The position numbers were made by a program, and so were the translations under genes. Of a stretch of 35,208 nt of DNA, positions 6,094 through 14,507 are shown piece after piece. The notes beneath the pieces were generated by a model. The model saw only the letters and a program-made list of their open reading frames with translations, had not been told where the DNA came from and searched no databases. This DNA is from Alphaproteobacteria bacterium (GTDB taxonomy: Bacteria > Pseudomonadota > Alphaproteobacteria > Rhizobiales > JAJFHR01), in NCBI GenBank assembly GCA_024278055.1, contig JAJRTY010000195.1, positions 1-35,208 on the forward strand, in the 5' to 3' direction. Position 1 is the stretch's first letter, and every line of letters begins with the position of its first letter.

Positions 6094-7527
6094 ATGGAAC
6101 AATGGTCATTCCCGCCGAAATACGACGACACCTATATGCCGCCGCCAGACAGCCGTTACTGGTTTACCAAGCGCGAAACCATGCCGGCTGGCGAACGCGA
6201 AGGCCACATTCTGCAACGCTTGCAGGAAGTATGCGCGTATGCCTATGAAAATGCGGGCTTTTATCGCAGGCGATGGGATGAGGCCGGGTTTCATCCCTCA
6301 CAGCTAAAATCGCTGGAGGATTTTGAGACCCGCGTACCGGTTATCAGAAAAGCTGAAATACGCGCATCACAGGCAAACCACGCTCCCTTTGGTGATTACT
6401 TATGTATTCCGCAAAAAGAGATTTATCATATTCACGGCACCAGCGGCACCACGGGCACGCCGACGGCTTTCGCCATCGGTCGCGGTGACTGGCAGGCAAT
6501 TGCCAACGCTCATGCCCGCATAATGTGGGCGATGGGGATGCGGCCCGGTGACATTATCTGTATCGCCGCCATCTTCAGTCTGTATATGGGCAGTTGGGGC
6601 GCATTGGCCGGGGCCGAGCGTCTCGGTGCATTAGCGTTTCCGTTTGGAGCAGGAGCTTCGGGCATGTCGGCACGCTGCGCCCAGTGGCTCAATACTCTCA
6701 AACCGGCCGGGTTTTACGGTACCCCCACCTATGCGCTGCATCTGGCGCAAACGGCAAAAGACAACGGCCTAAACCCGCGCGATTTCGGCCTGCGCTACAT
6801 GTTCTTTTCCGGCGAACCCGGGGCTTCCATTCCCAGCGTGCGTGACAGGATCGAAGAGCTTTATGGTGCCAAAGTTTTCGACAGCGGATCAATGGCGGAA
6901 ATGACCCCGTGGATGCATGTGGGCGGATCGTATCAAACTTCAGGCATGCTGTGCTGGCAGGATATTGTCTACACTGAAGTGTGCGACCCCAAAACCCATG
7001 TGCGCGTGCCCTATGGATCACGCGGCACGCCGATTTACACACATCTTGAGCGCACCTCACAACCGATGATCCGAATGGAATCAGGCGATTTAACTTTGTG
7101 GCAGGACGGCCCCAACCCCTGTGGCCGCACCTATCCGCGCCTGCCCCTGGGCATCATCGGCCGCATTGACGACATGTTCACCATCCGCGGCGAAAATGTC
7201 TATCCAAGCGAAATTGATGCCGCCCTTAACCAGTTACCTTCCTATGGTGGCGAACACCGTATTTTGATCACCCGTGACGGCAATATGGATGAAATCGCCG
7301 TCACCCTCGAAGCTGATGCAAGTGTCTGGCAATCCGGGCCGCAAAGCATAGCGGCTTTCCAGGGTGTTGCTGCCACCCACCTGCAAAAAATTCTCGGCCT
7401 GCGCGCGGTTGTTGAGATTGTCGCACCCAATTCGATTGAAAGAACCGACTTCAAGGCGCGCCGGGTGATTGATGATCGCGATGTGCTGCGCGAGATGCGC
7501 GCAAGACTTGAGGAGCATAATTCCTGA
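6094..7527 (+). CDS. hcl: PaaK-like acyl-CoA ligase, probable 2-hydroxyisobutyryl-CoA ligase
   Basis: This AMP-forming acid-CoA ligase of 477 residues resembles the phenylacetate-CoA ligase subgroup. The P-loop HGTSGTTGTPT is at about 114-124, the acid-pocket region is YGTPTYALHL, and the adenylation motif region is FDSGSMAEMTPW. The hinge is GIIGRIDDMFTIRGENVYPSE, and the C-terminal lysine motif is RTDFKARRVID. It would convert a carboxylic acid, ATP and CoA to acyl-CoA, AMP and PPi. Placed between the mutase small subunit and the MeaB-like chaperone, it most likely makes the mutase substrate, 2-hydroxyisobutyryl-CoA; this gene association is known for HCM operons. ATG at 6094 has AAGGAAAAG upstream. 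The upstream in-frame extension overlapping hcmB is not used. Substrate choice is inferred from context and cannot be read directly from the residues. Confidence 0.82.
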   Translation: MEQWSFPPKYDDTYMPPPDSRYWFTKRETMPAGEREGHILQRLQEVCAYAYENAGFYRRRWDEAGFHPSQLKSLEDFETRVPVIRKAEIRASQANHAPFGDYLCIPQKEIYHIHGTSGTTGTPTAFAIGRGDWQAIANAHARIMWAMGMRPGDIICIAAIFSLYMGSWGALAGAERLGALAFPFGAGASGMSARCAQWLNTLKPAGFYGTPTYALHLAQTAKDNGLNPRDFGLRYMFFSGEPGASIPSVRDRIEELYGAKVFDSGSMAEMTPWMHVGGSYQTSGMLCWQDIVYTEVCDPKTHVRVPYGSRGTPIYTHLERTSQPMIRMESGDLTLWQDGPNPCGRTYPRLPLGIIGRIDDMFTIRGENVYPSEIDAALNQLPSYGGEHRILITRDGNMDEIAVTLEADASVWQSGPQSIAAFQGVAATHLQKILGLRAVVEIVAPNSIERTDFKARRVIDDRDVLREMRARLEEHNS

Positions 7528-8480
7528 TGGCAGCCTATGTCCCATCTCTTGATCTGATCAAACATATCGAAAGCGGGCAGACCTGGGCCATTGCCCGAAT
7601 GATCACCCGGGCCGAAGCCAATGTCGCTGAAGCACGTGAGGCCATTGGAGAAATCTACCGCAAAGCCGGTCGCGCCCACATAATCGGCATTACCGGCGTT
7701 CCCGGCAGCGGTAAATCCACGTTGGTCAACAAACTGGCAGAAAAACTGCGTCAGGACAACCGCACCATTGCCATTGTCGCCATCGATCCCTCCAGCCCCT
7801 ATTCCGGCGGCTCTATTCTGGGTGATCGTATTCGCATGGCCGATCTGGTGCTCGACCCCGGCGTTTTTATCCGCTCCATGGCCACCCGCGGTGCCGTCGG
7901 CGGCATGGCCCATTGCGCCCTTGATGTTGTTGATATTTTAGATGTGCCGGGCTTTGATACGATTATTATTGAAACCGTCGGTGTCGGTCAGGATGAAGTA
8001 GAGATTGCCCATGCCGCGCACACAACGGTGGTGGTATCAGCGCCGGGGCTGGGTGATGAAATCCAGGCAATCAAAGCCGGAATTCTGGAGATCGCCGACA
8101 TTCATGTGGTGTCAAAATGTGACCGCAGTGATGCCAACCGCTGCCTGACAGACCTGAAAATGATGCTGAAAGATGGTCTTGGTTCTTCCGGCAATGATCA
8201 TTGGCACCCGCCGGTTATTGGCATCAGTTCCTATGCCGATGAAGGCTTTGAAGCGCTGATCGAGGCTCTGGCTGCTCATAAAAACAGTTCGGTAAATTCA
8301 CAACGCCGGGAAAATATCGCCAGGTTCAGATTGTCCAAGGCGGCTGAAACCCTGTTACTGGAAGAATTTCGCAACTCTTTGGATATCACTGCAAGCGCGC
8401 AAACGCTGGCGGCCCGCAAAAGTGACCCTTATTCGCTTGCCTTATCCTTGATCGAGGATTTTAAAAATGAAAACGCCTAA
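7527..8480 (+). CDS. meaB: MeaB/ArgK-type G3E GTPase, mutase chaperone (MeaH-like)
   Basis: This 317-residue P-loop GTPase belongs to the MeaB/MMAA family, which loads and protects adenosylcobalamin in acyl-CoA mutases. Walker A is GVPGSGKS at 57-64. The typical stretch VAIDPSSPYSGGSILGDR follows, with IIETVGVGQDEVEIA later. The guanine-specificity motif, normally NKxD, reads SKCD, with Ser in place of Asn. That is unusual for a G protein and could alter nucleotide choice. Its start overlaps the ligase stop (TGATG), and the end overlaps hcmA by 14 bases, so it belongs to this operon. Its counterpart in HCM systems is called MeaH. Confidence 0.9.
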   Translation: MAAYVPSLDLIKHIESGQTWAIARMITRAEANVAEAREAIGEIYRKAGRAHIIGITGVPGSGKSTLVNKLAEKLRQDNRTIAIVAIDPSSPYSGGSILGDRIRMADLVLDPGVFIRSMATRGAVGGMAHCALDVVDILDVPGFDTIIIETVGVGQDEVEIAHAAHTTVVVSAPGLGDEIQAIKAGILEIADIHVVSKCDRSDANRCLTDLKMMLKDGLGSSGNDHWHPPVIGISSYADEGFEALIEALAAHKNSSVNSQRRENIARFRLSKAAETLLLEEFRNSLDITASAQTLAARKSDPYSLALSLIEDFKNENA

Positions 8481-10164
8481 AACCATCTCGCAGATTTCCA
8501 CTGAAGAAACTGAAACTGAAACCGCCCAATGGCAGGACAATGAAGTCGCCGACTTTCTGGCGCGCGCACCAGAAGCCCGCGAGCAGTTTTATACCGCCGG
8601 TGATCTGCCGGTAGAGCGCACATATACAGCAGCGGACATCGCGGACACCCCGGCGCAAGACATCGGCCTTCCGGGCAAATACCCGTTCACCCGCGGGCCA
8701 TATCCCACCATGTATCGCAGTCGCAACTGGACAATGCGCCAGATTGCCGGTTTTGGCATTGCCGAAGATACCAATGAACGTTTTAAATTCCTGATCTCCC
8801 AGGGCCAGACCGGCCTGTCCACCGATTTTGATATGCCAACCCTGATGGGCTACGACAGTGATCATGAAATGTCAGATGGCGAGGTCGGTCGCGAAGGCGT
8901 TGCCGTTGATACGCTGGCTGATATGGAAGCCCTGTTTGCCGACATTGATCTTGAAGCAATCTCGGTTTCACTGACCATAAATCCGTCGGCATGGATTTTG
9001 CTCGCCATGTACATCGCCCTGGCTGAAAAACGTGGTTGCGATCTCAATAAAATATCCGGCACGGTACAGGCCGACATTCTTAAAGAATATATGGCGCAAA
9101 AAGAGTTTATCTTTCCCATAAGCCCATCGGTGCGAATTGTGCGCGACATGATCGCTTATTCGGCCAAAACCATGAAGCGCTATAACCCGGTCAATATCTC
9201 CGGCTACCATATTTCAGAAGCCGGCGCCTCGCCCCTGCATGAAGCAGCATTCACCCTTGCCAATCTGATCGTCTATGTGGAGGAGGTTACAAAAACCGGT
9301 ATGGATGTGGATGATTTTGCCCCGCGCCTGTCATTTTTCTTTGTCTCCCAGGCCGATTTCTTTGAGGAAATTGCCAAGTTTCGTGCCTTGCGGCGGTGCT
9401 ATGCTAAAATCATGAAGGAGCGCTTTGGTGCTAAAAAACCCGAATCCATGCGCCTGCGCTTTCATTGCCAGACAGCAGCGGCATCGCTGACAAAACCGCA
9501 ATTTATGATCAACACGGTGCGCACCGGCTTTCAGGCGCTTTCAGCCGTACTGGGCGGGGCGCAATCCCTGCACACCAACGGCTATGATGAAGCCTTTGCC
9601 ATTCCCACCGAAGATGCCATGCGCCTGGCCTTGCGCACCCAGCAGATCATTGCGGATGAAACCAATGTGACCCAGGTGGTCGATCCACTTGGCGGATCAT
9701 ATTATGTCGAGGCGCTAACAAACGAATATGAAACAAAAATTTTCGAAGTGCTGGACGAAATTGATGAACGCGGCGGCACCATCAAGCTGATTGAAGAGGG
9801 CTGGTTTCAAAAACACATCGCCGATTTCGCCTATGAAACAGCCTTGCGCAAACAATCGGGCGAAAAGCCGGTCATTGGCGTTAACTGCCACCAAATCGAT
9901 GAAAGTGATGTAAAAATTGAAACCCACCCCTATGATCTGGAAACCGCACAAAAACAGATTTCAAGAACCAGACGCATTCGCGCCCAGCGCGATGAAAGCA
10001 AAGTGCAGGACTTGCTCGAGCAACTGGTCAAAACCGCCCAAGACGACAGTCAGAACATTATGCCCGTTACCATTGAACTGGTAAAAGCTGGTGCGACCAT
10101 GGGTGACATTGTCGAAAAACTGAAAATTGTCTGGGGCGTATATCGCGAGACACCGGTGTTTTAA
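8467..10164 (+). CDS. hcmA: 2-hydroxyisobutyryl-CoA mutase large subunit
   Basis: This is an acyl-CoA mutase catalytic (TIM-barrel) subunit of 565 residues; stand-alone HCM large subunits have about 560. Family motifs include PFTRGPYPTMYRSRNWT, GYDSD, GTVQADILKEYMAQKE, SGYHISEAGAS and FHCQTAAASLT, the last holding the His that contacts the thioester. The substrate pocket separates subfamilies. Methylmalonyl-CoA mutase has Tyr in RQYAGF and isobutyryl-CoA mutase has Phe. This protein has Ile93 in RQIAGF and Asp120 in GLSTDFD. With an offset of 3 these are Ile90 and Asp117 of the Aquincola enzyme, the residues shown to select 2-hydroxyisobutyryl-CoA. It interconverts 2-hydroxyisobutyryl-CoA and 3-hydroxybutyryl-CoA. 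ATG 8467 has GAGGA upstream. The stop overlaps the convergent gene at 10161 by 4 bases. Confidence 0.9.
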   Translation: MKTPKTISQISTEETETETAQWQDNEVADFLARAPEAREQFYTAGDLPVERTYTAADIADTPAQDIGLPGKYPFTRGPYPTMYRSRNWTMRQIAGFGIAEDTNERFKFLISQGQTGLSTDFDMPTLMGYDSDHEMSDGEVGREGVAVDTLADMEALFADIDLEAISVSLTINPSAWILLAMYIALAEKRGCDLNKISGTVQADILKEYMAQKEFIFPISPSVRIVRDMIAYSAKTMKRYNPVNISGYHISEAGASPLHEAAFTLANLIVYVEEVTKTGMDVDDFAPRLSFFFVSQADFFEEIAKFRALRRCYAKIMKERFGAKKPESMRLRFHCQTAAASLTKPQFMINTVRTGFQALSAVLGGAQSLHTNGYDEAFAIPTEDAMRLALRTQQIIADETNVTQVVDPLGGSYYVEALTNEYETKIFEVLDEIDERGGTIKLIEEGWFQKHIADFAYETALRKQSGEKPVIGVNCHQIDESDVKIETHPYDLETAQKQISRTRRIRAQRDESKVQDLLEQLVKTAQDDSQNIMPVTIELVKAGATMGDIVEKLKIVWGVYRETPVF

Positions 10165-10538
10165 CCGCCCCATTCTTCAATTATCAATTCCATGGTCACA
10201 CAGACATTGTTGGCACCGGGAATAAACCGGCCTGCCCGGATATCACCGTGCTGATCAACCACGACTCCATACAGGCTGGCTCGGGGACCATCTTTTTCAT
10301 CGCATTTTATTTCGCCGTTTAAACACAATATCTCGACGATGGGCCCCTCCGCTGTTTGCGATTTTCCCTCGGCAATTTCCAGGTTGGCACTGGTAAGACT
10401 TCCCAGACTACCGCGGATAAAGGCATTGGCTACATTCTCTTTCAGGCAGATATTTTCAACACTGGTCACAAGGTCTTCATTGGGGGCGATGCGAGCGCAG
10501 ATAGCTCGCCTGTTTAGTTTTTCCGTGTTTGCTATCAT
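10161..10538 (-). CDS. PPC/DUF296 domain protein (second of tandem pair)
   Basis: This 125-residue protein fits the PPC (plants and prokaryotes conserved; DUF296) fold. It has NEDLVTSVENICLKENVANA, then FIRGSLGSLTSANLEI, GPIVEILCLNGEI and a C-terminal FIPGANNVCVTMELII. The GxHxH-type metal motif of many prokaryotic PPC proteins is not visible; the aligned segment is RASLYGVVVD. ATG at 10538 is chosen with AAAGGGA upstream. A TTG at 10559 overlapping the previous stop is an alternative. It follows another PPC gene and an acyl-CoA synthetase. The role is unknown; these proteins are usually trimeric. A joint function with the upstream PPC protein, such as a hetero-oligomer, is an inference. Confidence 0.7.
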   Translation of the reverse strand: MIANTEKLNRRAICARIAPNEDLVTSVENICLKENVANAFIRGSLGSLTSANLEIAEGKSQTAEGPIVEILCLNGEIKCDEKDGPRASLYGVVVDQHGDIRAGRFIPGANNVCVTMELIIEEWGG

Positions 10539-10555
10539 CACTTTATCCCTTTGCC

Positions 10556-11080
10556 TCAAAGCATTGCAGGCTTGAAAATCGAATGGGTGACTTCGCTGTC
10601 ATAGATTTGCCTGAACCCCACGCCCCCAAGCCCGGTGAAAAAAGCCGTCACCGGCTGTTTGCAAATCCTGATTTTTTCCGCCACAAAATGCCCGCCAATA
10701 GGCACTCCTTGATCCGAGGTCACAAGGCCATGGCAATGAACCAGAAGCCCACCATCTGTGCCGATACCAATATTTGCATTGGCACCAATCAGCATAACAA
10801 CACCAGGGACTTTTATTGGCGGACGATAGTTGATTTTGTTGTGCATATTCGGGTCTTTTCGCCCCAGGCAATATTCAAAACCTTCAAAAAATCCACCGAC
10901 AAGATTAACCCCCGCTGATTTCAAGCCACGCGCCTGGCAGGCTTTTATCAATTCCCCGGCTAAATTCGCCCCCGGTAATAACTGTTGGTGAAAATGAATA
11001 GCCTGAGGCACCTGTTTCATCAGCACACGTTCTTTATCAGCCTTGCCCGGATGTTGATGGAACTCCGGCCGCTGTATCAT
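10556..11080 (-). CDS. PPC/DUF296 domain protein (first of tandem pair)
   Basis: The protein has 174 residues. PPC-fold signatures are LLPGANLAGELIKACQARGL, then SAGVNLVGGFFEGFEY, a VPGVVMLIGANANIG strand region, GGLLVHCHGLV (the GxHxH-like metal site, intact here), and GGHFVAEKIRICKQPVTAF. ATG at 11080 overlaps the TGA of the acyl-CoA synthetase (ATGA) and has AGGGCAAGGGCA upstream. A longer in-frame extension to 11176 runs into the synthetase gene in another frame and is rejected. The pair with the downstream PPC protein looks like an ancient duplication. Function is unknown; the neighbouring thiolase and synthetase suggest acyl-CoA metabolism. Confidence 0.75.
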   Translation of the reverse strand: MIQRPEFHQHPGKADKERVLMKQVPQAIHFHQQLLPGANLAGELIKACQARGLKSAGVNLVGGFFEGFEYCLGRKDPNMHNKINYRPPIKVPGVVMLIGANANIGIGTDGGLLVHCHGLVTSDQGVPIGGHFVAEKIRICKQPVTAFFTGLGGVGFRQIYDSEVTHSIFKPAML

Positions 11081-12693
11081 TGCCCTTGCCCTTTCGACCA
11101 GCCATCCTTGTTTAGAATCTCTTTGATAATTTTCTTGGCAACTTTGCCATAGGCCGTTTTTGGCATTTCGTCCCAAATCAAAACCTGTTGCGGCACCTTG
11201 TAGCGGGCAATTTTGCCGGCCATCCAGCCGAGCAATTCCGCTTCGGTTAAAGAGGTGTCAGGAGTGCAGACAATTATAGCCACCCCCACTTCACCCCATT
11301 TGTCATGCGGCATTCCAACCACTGCCACTTCACTGATATTGGGGTGGGTCAGTATTTTTTCTTAAATTTCACGCGGGTAAATGTTTGAGCCACCAGAAAT
11401 ATACATGTCTGATGCCCGCCCGGTAATGAACAGATAACCATTGTCATCCAGATGGCCCAGATCTCCGGTTCGAAACCAGCCGTCACGAAAGGCTGCTTCA
11501 TTAGCTTCTACATTGTTGAAGTAACCGGCAAAAACTCCGGGCCCGATAACACAAATCTCACCGGTCTCATTAGCCCCCAGCATAGTACCGCCTTCATCCA
11601 TGATCGCCACCTGCATACCAGTGCGAGCAAAACCACAGGTGCCCGCCTTGACCAGGGTGCCGTTCTCGATGGTATGTAAATTTGCCGGCAGCACTGTTAT
11701 GTTTCCGGTAACTTCACCCAGCCCGAAATATTGCACCAGAACCGGACCGAGTTTTGTCAGAGCATATTTTTGATCTTCGCCATACATCGGCGCACCGGCA
11801 TAGATTACGTGGCGCAGGCTGGAGTGATCGAAGATATCGACAGCCTCGTGTTCGACCAGCAGCTTGACGATGCTGGGAACCGTGAACATATTGCTGATGT
11901 GATGTTCCTCAACCAGTTTCCAGACTTCTTCGGGCATCAGTTTTCTGGCTTCGGGCAGAACAGTTGCAGCCCCGCGTGCCACCTGGGTCAGTTGGTGAAT
12001 TCCAGCACCATGAGACAGGGGTGCCACCACCAGAGAGCGGTCCGCTTCAGTCGTACCTGGCAAAAGATCGGCAAGGTGATTGGTCACCACAAAAGCCATT
12101 TGCCCATGGGTCAAAACAGCGGCTTTGGGATTACCGGTTGTGCCTGACGTATAAAAAAACCAGAGCGGGTCATCATATTCAACGGCTGCGGATTGAAACG
12201 CCAGCTCGCTGCCCTTTACAGCCAGGTCATCGAAGCCGATTGCACCTTTGAAATTATCACCAATCGAAATCAGAACCTTCAGTTCGGGTACAGTTTTTAC
12301 AACCGCCGTTACATGATCCAAAAACTCGATTTGTGATATTGTCACCACCGCACCGGCACTTTTTGCAATGCCGGCAACTTCTTCGGGCATCAGACGAAAA
12401 TTCACCGGCACCAAAATTGCCCCGAGCTTGAAGCAGGCAAACATGGCCTCAAACATCTGGTTGCAGTTTCGCGACTGCACCAGAACCCGGTCACCTTTGA
12501 CAACTCCTTTGGCTGCAAGGCCGCGCGCAACATTGTCAATGCGAGCATTCAGTTCACGCCACGTCCAGGTCTTTTCGCCCCAGACAAAGGCCAGGTGATC
12601 AGGCAGGCGTTGAGCTGTCTGGGTTAATAAATCACCGAGGTTCATCACCCGGCGCGATCGTGGAAGGCCATCAAAACCCATTGTCACACTCAC
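11077..12693 (-). pseudogene. AMP-forming acyl-CoA synthetase interrupted by an in-frame TAA
   Basis: The full reading (538 residues counting the stop position) is a typical fatty-acyl/acyl-CoA synthetase. It has YTSGTTGNPKAAVLTHG, a GEICVIGPGVFAGYF segment, GWFRTGDLGHLDDNG and the hinge GRASDMYISGGSNIYPREI. A TAA (11364-11362) follows in the same frame where the family has Glu. Translation would then continue EKILTHPNISEVAVVG through the C-terminal lysine motif KTAYGKVAKK. Nothing else is damaged, so this is one substitution, probably GAA to TAA. The break lies at the end of the A8 hinge, exactly between the large and small domains. GTG 12693 overlaps the stop of the thiolase (GTGA). Possibilities are a recent pseudogene, a sequencing error, readthrough, or a two-chain enzyme with the small domain restarted near 11328. 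Confidence 0.85.
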
Positions 12694-13853
12694 TTGATAC
12701 GCTCCAGAATACTGACGTAATTGGCAACGGCAGCCCCGCCCATGTTGAAGATACCGGCCAGCTCGGCATCAGCTATCTGCATCTCGTCTGCCTCCTCCGT
12801 AAGCTGCATCGCCGCCAGCACATGCATGGAAACGCCGGTGGCGCCAATCGGATGGCCTTTTGCCTTGAGGCCACCGGACGGATTTATTGGCAAGGTACCA
12901 TCTTTTTGCGATATGCCTTCCTCAATGATGCGACTTCCCTGACCCTCCTCAGCCAGGCCCATGGCTTCATATTCAAGCAGTTCAGCGATGGTGAAACAAT
13001 CATGGGTTTCCACCAGATCAAGATCATGGATAGAAAGTTTTGCAGTTTCCAGCGCCGATTTCCACGCCAGAGCGGCACCGTCAAAGCGCGCAATATCGCG
13101 CTTTGACAGCGGCAGAAATTCATTCACCTGCACAGCTGCGCGAAAAGCTACCGCACGTTTCATGGCCAGCGCGGTTTCAGTATCAGCCAGTACGATGGCC
13201 GCAGCCCCGTCCGAAATTAACGAGCAATCGGTTCGCCGTAGCGGTTGGGCAACATAGGGGTTTTTCTCCGACACAATATTACAAAACTCAAACCCCAGAT
13301 CTTTGCGAGTATGGGCATAAGGGTTGGCCACGGCATTGTGATGGTTCTTGGCAGCAATTCGGGCAAGCGCTTCTGATTTATTCCCGTGGCGCTGAAAATA
13401 GGCATCAGTAATTTTCGCAAATACCCCGGCAAAGCCACCGGCAACATCAGCTTCTTCGCTGTGGTAACTGGCGGCGAGAAGAATTTCTCCTATTTCACTA
13501 ACCGGCGTTGCCGTCATTTTTTCGACACCGACAACAAGGGCTATGCGTCCGCGCCCCGACAGGATGAAATCCCGTGCCGCATGAATGGCAGCACTACCCG
13601 TGGCACAGGCATTCTCCACCCGTACCGCCGGCGTATGTCTGAAGCCGTCATCGGCAAGAGAAAACAATCCGGCGTGAAAATCCTGAGCACTCAGCCCATT
13701 GTTCATCACGCCAACAAAGCATCCATCCACATCACCCGCAGCAATGCCTGAATGCGACAGTGATTGCCTGGCCACATCGCGCAACAGGCTTTCCGCATTT
13801 TCTTCAGGCAGTTTTCCAAAAGGAGAATGCGCCCACCCCACAATACATACCAT
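12690..13853 (-). CDS. Thiolase family protein (SCP-x/acetyl-CoA acetyltransferase type)
   Basis: The protein has about 387 residues with the SCP-x-like thiolase fold. The nucleophile Cys83 is in VENACATGSAA. The later catalytic motifs are ETHDCFTIAELLEYE and GGLKAKGHPIGATG. It would cleave or form a 3-ketoacyl-CoA. Such thiolases often pair with a DUF35 (Zn-ribbon/OB) partner, and none is adjacent here. ATG at 13853 is preferred; GTG codons at 13862/13859 are in-frame alternatives without better ribosome-binding sites. First in the operon with the broken acyl-CoA synthetase and two PPC proteins. It could split the acetoacetyl-CoA expected from the hcm pathway next door, though its substrate is not shown by sequence. 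Confidence 0.87.
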   Translation of the reverse strand: MVCIVGWAHSPFGKLPEENAESLLRDVARQSLSHSGIAAGDVDGCFVGVMNNGLSAQDFHAGLFSLADDGFRHTPAVRVENACATGSAAIHAARDFILSGRGRIALVVGVEKMTATPVSEIGEILLAASYHSEEADVAGGFAGVFAKITDAYFQRHGNKSEALARIAAKNHHNAVANPYAHTRKDLGFEFCNIVSEKNPYVAQPLRRTDCSLISDGAAAIVLADTETALAMKRAVAFRAAVQVNEFLPLSKRDIARFDGAALAWKSALETAKLSIHDLDLVETHDCFTIAELLEYEAMGLAEEGQGSRIIEEGISQKDGTLPINPSGGLKAKGHPIGATGVSMHVLAAMQLTEEADEMQIADAELAGIFNMGGAAVANYVSILERIK

Positions 13854-13945
13854 ATTCACCACCAGATTATTGCCAGTTTACGGATATGATATTGTCACAA
13901 TAAGGGATCTATCACCATAGATTCCAGACGATTGATAGAATTACT
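13854..13945. promoter_or_regulatory. Intergenic region with a 13-base palindrome and a longer hairpin
   Basis: TATTGTCACAATA at 13890-13902 is a perfect palindrome about its central base, well placed as an operator upstream of the thiolase gene. A separate 7-base stem, TCTATCA (13908-13914) with TGATAGA (13933-13939), sits just past the end of the redoxin gene, with an 18-base loop and no T-tract. The first could be an operator and the second a weak transcript end for the cbb operon. Confidence 0.35.
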
Positions 13946-14500
13946 CTAATCATTCTTCCATTTTATGGAACATCCCATGGAGGGGATTTGTGCCTTGGGA
14001 CCGTGGCCGCATTGGGCCACCTGTTTCATCGCTTCAAATAAGTCGCGACGTAAATCTTCAGGTCCTGCCTGTTTGCGCGAAGCATCGAGGCGTCCGCGAT
14101 ACTGCAATTCACCATTGGCATTAAAGCCGAAAAAATCCGGGGTACAAACTGCATCATAGGCCTTGGCAACGGCTTGACTTTCATCATGCAGATAAGGAAA
14201 TGGAAAATCATTGGCCGCCGCCACTGCTTGCATTACCTCAAAAGAATCTTCCGGGTAATCGTCAGCATCATTACCATTAATCGCCACTACACCAATTCCC
14301 AGCTCTGTCAGATCACGGGCATCTCTGATGATGCGATCAAGCACTGATTTGACATAGGGGCAATGGTTGCAGATAAACATTACCAGCGTACCTTTAGGCC
14401 CGGACACATCACTCAATGACACCATAGTGCCATCAACGTTTTTCAAGGTAAAATCTGGTGCCTGCCAGCCAAAATCACATATGGGTGTTTCTACCGCCAT
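13946..14500 (-). CDS. Thioredoxin-fold redoxin (AhpC/TSA-like) family protein
   Basis: This 184-residue protein has a thioredoxin-like fold: APDFTLKNVDG near residue 14, FICNHCPYVKSVL with Cys44 and Cys47 forming a CxxC, then GVVAINGNDADDYPEDS and AVCTPDFFGFNANGELQYRG. Proteins of this group are annotated as thioredoxin-family or redoxin-domain proteins, and the precise partner is unknown. No signal peptide is visible, so it is probably cytoplasmic. It begins 7 bases after the stop of rpe and is the last gene of the cbb operon. A redox role tied to thiol control of Calvin-cycle enzymes is possible but only inferred from position. Confidence 0.82.
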   Translation of the reverse strand: MAVETPICDFGWQAPDFTLKNVDGTMVSLSDVSGPKGTLVMFICNHCPYVKSVLDRIIRDARDLTELGIGVVAINGNDADDYPEDSFEVMQAVAAANDFPFPYLHDESQAVAKAYDAVCTPDFFGFNANGELQYRGRLDASRKQAGPEDLRRDLFEAMKQVAQCGHGPKAQIPSMGCSIKWKND

Positions 14501-14507
14501 ACCTTCC

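Noticed and set aside
7242-7913. Long open frame (223 codons) on the minus strand opposite the ligase and MeaB genes
   Set aside because: It is antisense to two genes with full family motifs, and its low-complexity Gly/Ala-rich translation is typical of codon-bias shadows.
5673-10164. Methylmalonyl-CoA or isobutyryl-CoA mutase assignment
   Set aside because: The Tyr and Phe pocket residues diagnostic for those enzymes are replaced by Ile with a nearby Asp, and a dedicated acid-CoA ligase is in the operon.
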